Shown piece after piece: positions 14,785-20,389 of a DNA stretch of 20,389 nt. Position 1 is the stretch's first letter. Each line of letters opens with the position of its first letter. The notes under the pieces were generated by a model. That model had not been told where the DNA came from. It did not search any database and saw only the letters and a list, made by a program, of their open reading frames with translations. The stretch is taken from positions 1-20,389 of the forward strand of contig DATKCN010000320.1 in assembly GCA_035513175.1 (NCBI GenBank), written 5' to 3'. The position numbers and the translations under genes are program-made. Source of the stretch: DATKCN01 sp035513175. GTDB taxonomy: Bacteria > Chloroflexota > Chloroflexia > Thermomicrobiales > CFX8.

Positions 14785-15366
14785 TCATTCAGCCGGAGCC
14801 TGCTGCGGCTCCGGCAACAGCACGGAATCATAGACCGCAAAGCAGGAGTCCCCGTGGCAACGTCCACGGAGCTTTACCAGCCGTCCGACACGCTCCGGCA
14901 TCTCGACCCGCGGTGAATGACCGACTGCGACCACCGTGCCATCCATCACGGCTGGGGACGATGATAACGCCTCCAACGTCGAAAGTAGCTCGGAATCCGC
15001 GTACGGTGGGTCGAAGATCACCAGATCGTATGGCTCCAGCGCGCCGCGCAGCATCGGCAGCACAGCGCTGTGGTGCACGCGCGCTCTGTCGCTGAACCCT
15101 ACATGATCGAGGTTTTCGCGTATGGCCTGCACGGCGTGATGATCCCGATCGACGAAGTCGCACCAGATGGCCCCCCGAGACAGCGCCTCGATGCCGACCG
15201 CCCCGGAGCCTGCGTACAGGTCCAGCACCCGGTCCGCCTCCACCCCCAGCGACGCGAGCACCGAAAACAACGCTTCCTTGATCTTGTCGGCCATCGGCCG
15301 TGTAATCCCCGTGCTTTTCGGCGCTTTCAGCTTGCGTCCTCGCGCGGAACCGCTGACGACCCGCAT
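14785..15366 (-). CDS. rsmD: 16S rRNA (guanine(966)-N2)-methyltransferase RsmD
   Basis: RsmD methylates G966 of 16S rRNA in the small subunit using S-adenosylmethionine. The 193-residue protein begins MRVVSGSARGRKLKAP, followed by TRPMADKIKEALFSVL, the SAM-binding motif DLYAGSGAVGIEALSRGA (49-66) and the catalytic DPPY (119-122) of N2-guanine/N6-adenine methylases. Length fits the family. The ATG is 3 nt after the recG stop and its own stop lies within or next to the coaD start, so recG-rsmD-coaD is a compact operon. Confidence 0.95.
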   Translation of the reverse strand: MRVVSGSARGRKLKAPKSTGITRPMADKIKEALFSVLASLGVEADRVLDLYAGSGAVGIEALSRGAIWCDFVDRDHHAVQAIRENLDHVGFSDRARVHHSAVLPMLRGALEPYDLVIFDPPYADSELLSTLEALSSSPAVMDGTVVAVGHSPRVEMPERVGRLVKLRGRCHGDSCFAVYDSVLLPEPQQAPAE

Positions 15367-15369
15367 CGT

Positions 15370-17853
15370 CTAGCTCACGTCCAGTGTCGCGCTGGCCCAG
15401 AACGACTCCATCCGCCGCCTGAGCAACGTGTGCGCGACCGTGGCCAGTTCAGGATCCTCGGCCAGAATCTGCTCGGCGACCCGCCGCGCCCGTTCCAGGT
15501 CCCGCACGTCTGCGAACGACGCGAGCTGTAACTCGGGCAGACCGCTCTGCCGCGTGCCGATGAAATCGCCGGGACCCCGCAGCTCCAGGTCGATCTGCGC
15601 CAGCCTGAACCCGTCCTGGGAATCAATCATCGCCTGTAATCGCGACCTTCCGTCGGAGCTGACGTCTCCGGCCACCAGCAGGCAATACGACCGCTCTGCC
15701 CCTCGCCCGACTCGCCCCCGGAACTGATGCAGTTGAGAGAGGCCGAAGCGGTCCGCGCCGTCGATCATCATGACCGTTGCGTTCGGCACGTCGATGCCAA
15801 CCTCGACAACTGACGTAGACACGAGAATGTCGATCTCGCGGTCGCGGAACTGGAGCATGACCTCGTCCTTCTGCGCTGTCCGCATCCGCCCGTGCAGCAG
15901 TCCGACTCGAAGGTCAGGGAAGACGTCCCGACTCAGCCGCTCGTGTTCGTCGACTGCCGCCCGCGCGTCGACCGCCTCCGATTCCTCGACAAGCGGAAAG
16001 ATAATGAACGCTTGTCGCCCAAGCGCCACCTGCTCGCGGATGAAGGCATACCCCTCGCCACGCTGCCGTTCCGGAAGCCAGCGCGTCTCGATCGGCTGCC
16101 GCCCCGGAGGAAGCTCGTCGATCGTCGACACGTCGAGGTCTCCATGCAGCGTCAGCGCGAGCGTGCGCGGGATGGGCGTCGCCGTCATCACCAGCACGTC
16201 AACCCCCTGGCCCCTCGCGCGCAGCCGGGCGCGTTGCTCGACGCCGAACCGGTGTTGTTCGTCGACGATCGCGAGTCCCAGCTTGTTGAACGCGACCGGC
16301 TCCTGAATGAGCGCGTGCGTGCCGATCACCAGATCGATCGTGCCCTCGCGCAGACCAAGGTACACGACGTCACGCTGCTGGCCGCTGACGCTTCCGCTCA
16401 GGAAGCCAATGCGCGGCTGGAGGTCCTCCGGCATCGCGTCGAATAGCGCCCGAATTGTGCGGTGATGTTGCTCGGCGAGAATCTCGGTCGGCGCCATCAC
16501 CGCTACCTGCTGACCGGCCCGTATCGCGATTAACGCGGCCGCCGCCGCGATGACCGTCTTGCCCGATCCCACGTCGCCCTGCAGCAGTCGCGTCATCGGC
16601 TGTTCGTGCGCCATGTCCCGCATGACCTGACTCAGCGACCGGCGTTGCGCGCGGGTGAGCGTGAACGGCAGCGACTCCCCGAACCTCCGTAGCGCGTCGA
16701 TATCGATCGCGAACGCCGTGCCCGGCTGTGATTGCCAGGCGTGCTTGCGCTGTAGTAGCCCGAGCTGCAGCGCCAGGAACTCCTCGAACGCCAGCCTGCG
16801 GCGCGCGGCATCCAGATTTTGTCGAGCCGCTCGCGGCGTCGCGCCGTCCGGGAAGTGGATCCATTCAATGGCGTCCGCGATGCCGATCAGCCCCTCATCG
16901 AGCAGCAGGTCAGGGGGCAGGAACTCCTCATGCATCCCGCGCGTCGCATCCAGCGCCGCCCGCGCCAGCGGCCTGATCGACTTCTGGTACAGGTTCTTGA
17001 CCAGCGGGTAGACCGGAATGAGCCGGCCGGTGTGCAGCGTTTCGTCGTCGAGCAACTCCCACTCCGGACTCTTCAGGCACAACGTCCCACGCATCTGCTC
17101 GACGCGTCCGGCCAATGACACCCGGGCGCCAGCGGCAAGCTGCCTCGCGACGAACGGGTTGAACCACATAACGTTGATGCGACCCGTCTCGTCCGCGATG
17201 ATTGCGCTGACCACCTGCTTCCCGGTCGCGGTGCGGTGCGTCTCAATCGACTGCACGATCCCCTGGATCGTCGTCGCTCGTCCGAACAGCACGCTCGCGA
17301 TCGGCTGGATGTTGCTGTAGTCGTCGTGCCGTCGAGGATAGAGTCGCGTCAGATCGCCGACCGTGCGCACGCCCAGCAATTCCAGTTGCGCCGCGCGTCC
17401 CTCACCGACCCCCGGCAGCAGCCGCACCGAATCGGCCAGCGACTTGACCTGCGAGCGCGCGACCCGGCGGCGGAGCGGTCGCTCCCTCGTCGGTGGTTGG
17501 CGGACTGTGGCCACTGGGGTCGAAGCGGCCTGACCAGGGCTGAGAACGCTCCGGCTGCTACTCGGCGTAGCCGCAAGCAGGTCCTCGACAATACGCGACG
17601 CGTCATCGATGCTTCTCCGTCGCTCGCCTTCTGACATGACCGCATATCCGGCGAACAGTCCGTCCAGCCGCTGAAGCAACCTTCGATCGTCGCTCCCCAC
17701 TCCCGCGCCGAGCCGCGCTACCCGTTCTCTAACAAAGCGCGCGATCCCCTGGCTCGCGGCGGAATCACCGTACCCTTTGCGCGCTTCGAGGCTGAGAACC
17801 TTGCTGATCTGAATGAGCTGTGCTCGTGCTGTGTCCGTGTTCCGGGTCGCCAT
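15370..17853 (-). CDS. recG: ATP-dependent DNA helicase RecG
   Basis: RecG is a double-stranded DNA translocase that reverses stalled forks and processes recombination and R-loop intermediates. The protein (827 residues from the ATG at 17853) has an N-terminal extension of about 130 residues absent from Escherichia coli RecG, then the wedge/OB region beginning LPGVGEGRAAQLELLGV (from residue 146), Walker A GDVGSGKT (426-433), DEQH (531-534), TATPIPRTLALT, and QFRGRVGRG. The start is uncertain: in-frame alternatives are ATG 17892 and GTG 18030, none with a good Shine-Dalgarno sequence; I chose 17853 because the family-like helical region (QLIQISKVLSLEARKGYGD) begins just after it. It is divergent from infA and followed by rsmD 3 nt downstream. 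Confidence 0.95.
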   Translation of the reverse strand: MATRNTDTARAQLIQISKVLSLEARKGYGDSAASQGIARFVRERVARLGAGVGSDDRRLLQRLDGLFAGYAVMSEGERRRSIDDASRIVEDLLAATPSSSRSVLSPGQAASTPVATVRQPPTRERPLRRRVARSQVKSLADSVRLLPGVGEGRAAQLELLGVRTVGDLTRLYPRRHDDYSNIQPIASVLFGRATTIQGIVQSIETHRTATGKQVVSAIIADETGRINVMWFNPFVARQLAAGARVSLAGRVEQMRGTLCLKSPEWELLDDETLHTGRLIPVYPLVKNLYQKSIRPLARAALDATRGMHEEFLPPDLLLDEGLIGIADAIEWIHFPDGATPRAARQNLDAARRRLAFEEFLALQLGLLQRKHAWQSQPGTAFAIDIDALRRFGESLPFTLTRAQRRSLSQVMRDMAHEQPMTRLLQGDVGSGKTVIAAAAALIAIRAGQQVAVMAPTEILAEQHHRTIRALFDAMPEDLQPRIGFLSGSVSGQQRDVVYLGLREGTIDLVIGTHALIQEPVAFNKLGLAIVDEQHRFGVEQRARLRARGQGVDVLVMTATPIPRTLALTLHGDLDVSTIDELPPGRQPIETRWLPERQRGEGYAFIREQVALGRQAFIIFPLVEESEAVDARAAVDEHERLSRDVFPDLRVGLLHGRMRTAQKDEVMLQFRDREIDILVSTSVVEVGIDVPNATVMMIDGADRFGLSQLHQFRGRVGRGAERSYCLLVAGDVSSDGRSRLQAMIDSQDGFRLAQIDLELRGPGDFIGTRQSGLPELQLASFADVRDLERARRVAEQILAEDPELATVAHTLLRRRMESFWASATLDVS

Positions 17854-17946
17854 AACCGAAGTGTTCGGCAGCCTGCGAGCGGTGTCAACCATAGGACAGA
17901 AGTAACCGCGACGGCAGGAGGAACGCGAGCGCGCGGCGGCCGTTCG

Positions 17947-17955
17947 TGGTATACT
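17947..17955 (+). promoter_or_regulatory. Extended -10 promoter of infA, overlapping a possible recG -10
   Basis: TGG-TATACT (17947-17955) is an extended -10 with five of six matches in the hexamer and no recognisable -35. Transcription would start near 17962, giving a leader of about 117 nt to infA. The core GTATAC is a palindrome, so the minus strand reads TATACC at 17948-17953, facing recG. Confidence 0.55.
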
Positions 17956-17988
17956 GTGGCGTCGCGCTTCCGAAGCGAGATATGGCGA

Positions 17989-18029
17989 TGCCTGATCGTT
18001 GTTTCGACCTTGAACGGCATGGTCAGGCA
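17989..18029 (+). promoter_or_regulatory. Stem-loop in the infA leader
   Basis: TGCCTGATCGT (17989-17999) can pair with ATGGTCAGGCA (18019-18029) over 11 bp, including two G.T wobbles and a perfect outer 7 bp, around a 19-nt loop. It ends about 40 nt before the strong infA Shine-Dalgarno sequence. No T-run follows. It may influence mRNA stability or translation; this is inference. Confidence 0.4.
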
Positions 18030-18078
18030 CGTGCGAGCGTGACGCATTGTAAGTGAACGTAAATCAGGGAGGTAGCCC

Positions 18079-18378
18079 TTGGCGAAGAAGTCCCAGTATC
18101 GCAGACCGTCACAGCCGAATCGTCCGCCGGCCGGACCGCCCACTGAGGAGCGGCGACGGCGCGAGGATCCGAATGCGATTTCGGTTAACGGTCGTGTCGT
18201 GACCGCGCTGCCAAACGCGATGTTCACCGTCGAGCTGGACAATGGTCATAGTGTTCTCGGCCATCTTGCAGGCAAGATGCGTAAGAACTTCATTCGCGTC
18301 CTCCCCGGCGATCGCGTGATCGTCGAGCTGTCCCCATACGACCTGACGCGGGGCCGGATCACCTTCCGTCACCGCTAA
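18079..18378 (+). CDS. infA: Translation initiation factor IF-1 with N-terminal extension
   Basis: IF-1 binds the A site of the 30S subunit during initiation. The core from about residue 32 is canonical: NGRVVTALPNAMFTVELDNG, GKMRKNFIRVLPGDRV and the ending ELSPYDLTRGRITFRHR, an OB fold. The protein has 99 residues against about 72 in most bacteria; the extra 30 or so (MAKKSQYRRPSQPNRPPAG and a run of Glu/Arg) are Pro/Arg-rich and probably disordered. The start is TTG at 18079, with GGGAGGT six nucleotides upstream, the strongest ribosome site in the area; no in-frame ATG, GTG or TTG lies close to the core, so the extension is real. It stands alone rather than in the usual ribosomal-protein cluster, divergent from recG. 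Confidence 0.95.
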   Translation: MAKKSQYRRPSQPNRPPAGPPTEERRRREDPNAISVNGRVVTALPNAMFTVELDNGHSVLGHLAGKMRKNFIRVLPGDRVIVELSPYDLTRGRITFRHR

Positions 18379-18547
18379 ACCTGATCGTCGCAAATTCTGG
18401 TCGCAATGGCGCCCGCCGCCGTCGCTTGCATGGCCACGCTGAAATCTCCTCGCGGGGCTGATCGTGCGGTGCGGGAGGCGCAGCCAGGACGTGCGTAGCG
18501 GCAGACCGTCGCCGACGGCGCGTCCGGCTTCTGGATCGCTCCCGTCG
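18379..18547. other. Convergent infA-ridA gap
   Basis: 169 nt between the ends of infA and ridA. The only structure seen is a small hairpin CCGTC-GCC-GACGG (18506-18518) without a T-run on either side. I see no gene or promoter. Confidence 0.5.
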
Positions 18548-19003
18548 CTAGTCCGGCTGAATCTCGAAAATAATCTCGACCTCAACGCAGGCATTCCCCG
18601 GAAGACCAGCCATGCCGACGGCCGAGCGTGCGTGCCGCCCCTGCTCGCCAAAGACGTTCACCAGCAGGTCGGAAAACCCGTTAATCACCTTTGGCTGATC
18701 GCCGAAGCCGGGCGCGCTGTTGACCATCCCGAGCACCTTCACGACCCGCTTTACGCGGCTCAGGCTTCCGAGCGCCGCCTTCGCGACGGATAGCTGCCCG
18801 ATCGCGCACGACTTCGCCGCCTCATACGCTTCCTCGACCGTCACGTCGGCTCCAAGCTGCCCCGCCTTATGGCCGGCCGAGGGCGTTCGCCCCGAGCAAA
18901 ACAGCAGGTTGCCTACCTGCACCCAGGGAATCAACGCCGCGGTTCCTATTTCGACGGTGAACAGCTCGATCCCCAACTGGCCGAGACGATCTTCAGCAGT
19001 CAT
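18548..19003 (-). CDS. RidA/YjgF/UK114 family protein
   Basis: RidA-family proteins hydrolyse reactive enamine/imine intermediates of PLP enzymes or act in related roles. The 151-residue protein matches the longer YjgF_like_1 branch: WVQVGNLLFCSGRTP (27-41), GADVTVEEAYEAA, RVVKVLGMVNSAPGF (86-100) and GEQGRHARSAVGMAGLP (119-135), where Arg126 aligns with the arginine that holds the substrate carboxylate in RidA. The ATG at 19003 follows AAGGA with about seven nucleotides between; the open frame runs on to 19276 but without RidA-like sequence. It is convergent with infA and divergent from the GGT-like gene. It is not the canonical RidA clade, so deaminase activity is only possible. Confidence 0.92.
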   Translation of the reverse strand: MTAEDRLGQLGIELFTVEIGTAALIPWVQVGNLLFCSGRTPSAGHKAGQLGADVTVEEAYEAAKSCAIGQLSVAKAALGSLSRVKRVVKVLGMVNSAPGFGDQPKVINGFSDLLVNVFGEQGRHARSAVGMAGLPGNACVEVEIIFEIQPD

Positions 19004-19109
19004 CGCGCTTCCTTTCCGTATGTCACGCATCGCGCCCAGTGCCGGGCTCGCCGCCGCGCCACTCCCGTCCCAGGGGATGGATCGGACGTGTCCCCAGCGA
19101 TGCCGGGCG

Positions 19110-19118
19110 ATCATAGCA
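19110..19118 (-). promoter_or_regulatory. Candidate extended -10 promoter of ridA
   Basis: The minus strand reads TGC-TATGAT (TATGAT at 19110-19115), an extended -10 with five of six matches. The leader to the ridA ATG would be about 100 nt. The -35 region is not recognisable. Confidence 0.45.
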
Positions 19119-19269
19119 CCAGTACCGATGCGGGACAGCACGTTGGCAGTCGGTCGGTCATGTCGAGCTCCCGTTGAAGCTCCAACCGAGGATGTCGGAT
19201 GATGCGCGTGAGGCGCCCAGTTCGCGCAATCCGATGCCCGCTGCGGGATCCTGGCGAATCCGGTCATTG

Positions 19270-19298
19270 TTGACATGACTGGGTGTCGTCGTTACGAT
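19270..19298 (+). promoter_or_regulatory. Sigma-70 type promoter of the GGT-like gene
   Basis: A perfect TTGACA (19270-19275) is followed after 17 nt by TACGAT (19293-19298), four of six matches including the key TA and final AT. The leader to the GTG at 19459 would be about 155 nt. Confidence 0.65.
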
Positions 19299-19419
19299 GG
19301 CTGCATCAGGCTCATCGATTTCGCGCCCCAACCACAATGACGTGGGACGAATCGCCTGCTGGCATCATCCGGGGACTGAGCGGGAGTCGCCCGCGCCACC
19401 TCAACGCAGTTCCGGTACC

Positions 19420-19439
19420 GCGTCTCGCGTCTCGCGTCT
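19420..19439 (+). repeat. Heptamer tandem repeat GCGTCTC in the GGT-like leader
   Basis: Nearly three direct copies of GCGTCTC run from 19420 to 19439, ending seven nucleotides before the GGGAGG ribosome site. Such a repeat could vary in copy number by slippage. Confidence 0.7.
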
Positions 19440-19458
19440 GCAGTATGGGAGGGACAGC

Positions 19459-20389
19459 GTGGCCTGGCCAAACCTCGGCGAAGCCTATCGACCAACCGTC
19501 ACTGGGCGCAGAGGGGCGGTCGCGTCCGCCCACCCCCTGGCGTCAATCGCGGGATTGAACATGCTCCAGCGCGGCGGAAACGCCGTCGACGCTGCTATTG
19601 CGATTGCTGCCGCGCTCAACGTTGTCGAGCCGTACATGTCCGGCGCCGGAGGGGTAGGCTATATGACCATCCGCGTGCCCGGCGAGCGAACGCCCATCGT
19701 CCTCGACTACATTGGCCGGGCGCCCGCAGCTGCCCATCTTGAGTGTTTCGCGGTCGAAGGCAGCAAGGACGACGGCATTCTCTCGCCGCTGGTTCCGGGC
19801 GCGATGGGCGGCTGGCTGGCGGCGCTCGAACGCTACGGCTCGATGGATCGCGCCACGGTGTTCGCTCCCGCGATCGATTACGCCGAAAACGGCTTCCCGG
19901 TCACGATCAAGAATCATATGTTTATGCTCGGTTCGCTGGACCGGCTTCGACGCTGGCCAACCTCGACTGAGGCGTATCTTATCGACGGTGACACGCCGAG
20001 TCCCGGCGCCATCCTCACGCAACCGAATCTGGCGCGAACCTTCCGCGCGGTCGTCGAGGGCGGCGCCGGCGTCTTTTATCGCGGCGCGATAGCTGAGGAG
20101 ATCGCTCGCTTCTCGCAAGCCAATGGAGGCCTGCTGACCGTCCAGGATCTGGCGACCTACGAGCCGTCCTGGCAGGAACCGATCTCTACCAGCTACCGCG
20201 GCCTCGATGTCTATTGCCCCCCGCTGCCGTGTTCCGGGATGCAATACCTGATCATGCTTAACATCGTCGAGGGGTTCGACATCGGCGCGATGGGACAGAA
20301 CTCAGCCGAGTACATCCACCACCTCGCCGAGGCCATGAAGCTCGCGGTGGCCGACCGGACGACCTACGCCCCGGACGAGTCATCGCCCA
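19459..20389 (+). CDS. Gamma-glutamyltransferase-like Ntn hydrolase (3' truncated)
   Basis: The GTG at 19459 is preceded by GGGAGG six nucleotides upstream, and the frame is open to the window end (310 codons seen of an expected 520-580). The family pattern is clear: TGRRGAVASAHPLAS, GGNAVDAAIA (39-48), NVVEPYMSGAGGVGY, LSPLVPGAMGGWLAAL, YAENGFPV, and LTVQDLATYEPSW with PISTSYRGLDVYCPPLPCSG. The catalytic threonine and the small subunit lie beyond the window. No signal peptide is visible (MAWPNLGEAYRPTV), so a cytoplasmic location is inferred. Where classic GGTs have DxREtAP this has LDYIGRAP (Arg87), as in YwrD-type GGT-like proteins, so glutathione may not be the substrate; acylase-type activity is possible. 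A 155-nt leader and good promoter precede it. Confidence 0.9.
   Translation, partial: MAWPNLGEAYRPTVTGRRGAVASAHPLASIAGLNMLQRGGNAVDAAIAIAAALNVVEPYMSGAGGVGYMTIRVPGERTPIVLDYIGRAPAAAHLECFAVEGSKDDGILSPLVPGAMGGWLAALERYGSMDRATVFAPAIDYAENGFPVTIKNHMFMLGSLDRLRRWPTSTEAYLIDGDTPSPGAILTQPNLARTFRAVVEGGAGVFYRGAIAEEIARFSQANGGLLTVQDLATYEPSWQEPISTSYRGLDVYCPPLPCSGMQYLIMLNIVEGFDIGAMGQNSAEYIHHLAEAMKLAVADRTTYAPDESSP

Larger units (their letters stand above)
19004..19458. other. Divergent regulatory region between ridA and the GGT-like gene
   Basis: This 455-nt gene-free stretch holds a promoter on each strand, a heptamer tandem repeat and the GGT-like leader. Small stems seen are GAGCT/AGCTC near 19164-19181 and GCGGG/CCCGC at 19380-19394. 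I see no tRNA, small gene or riboswitch that I recognise. Confidence 0.6.

Noticed and set aside
19283..19558. Small plus-strand ORF (91 codons) in the ridA-GGT gap
   Set aside because: It overlaps the true GGT-like start in another frame, has low-complexity content and no good ribosome site.
1..20389. Search for CRISPR arrays, tRNA/rRNA genes, transposases, phage or toxin-antitoxin genes
   Set aside because: No regularly spaced repeats, cloverleaf sequences or corresponding protein motifs were recognised by eye; almost all sequence is explained by housekeeping genes.

Overview
The window is GC-rich and densely coded, with genes on both strands. It is a chromosomal housekeeping segment. Gene content and order (rsmD-coaD-SepIVA-like-DUF177-rpmF as in Gram-positive lineages, a compact fab cluster, an RqcH/NFACT protein, GTG and TTG starts, IF-1 with an N-terminal extension) suggest a high-GC, Gram-positive-type lineage. 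Thermomicrobia-like Chloroflexota is my best guess, but no rRNA or other definitive marker is present, so this is inference.

Left part (1-6501). A 5'-truncated D-cysteine desulfhydrase-type PLP enzyme, then priA (restart helicase) and def (peptide deformylase) run on the plus strand. gmk (guanylate kinase) converges on def and overlaps it by 50 nt. rqcH (NFACT ribosome quality control factor) is divergent from gmk.

Middle part (6549-13636, all minus strand). Read in the direction of transcription: DUF177, rpmF, fabH, fabD, fabG, accC, nusB, then acpP and tatC, the last two with candidate promoters of their own. This is a fatty-acid initiation and elongation set joined to a ribosomal protein and a transcription factor. 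fabH/fabD and fabD/fabG overlap by 4 nt, implying translational coupling. plsX, fabF and accB, common partners in such clusters, are absent. A good promoter (TTGACC-18-TATACT) precedes DUF177, and stem-loops lie on both sides of rpmF and at the nusB stop codon.

Right part (13750-20389). recG, rsmD, coaD and a SepIVA/DivIVA-like coiled-coil gene form a second minus-strand operon. infA (TTG start, strong Shine-Dalgarno) is divergent from recG across a short region with a palindromic GTATAC -10 core. ridA (minus) and a gamma-glutamyltransferase-like gene (plus, cut off by the window end) are divergent across the only gene-free stretch longer than 300 bases.

I see no tRNA, rRNA, CRISPR array, insertion sequence, prophage or defence genes. 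I did not find a convincing undescribed system. The observations most worth checking are the stem-loops bracketing rpmF, the extended IF-1, the SepIVA-like gene in its cluster, the RqcH D-to-E change and the unusual GGT-like motif.
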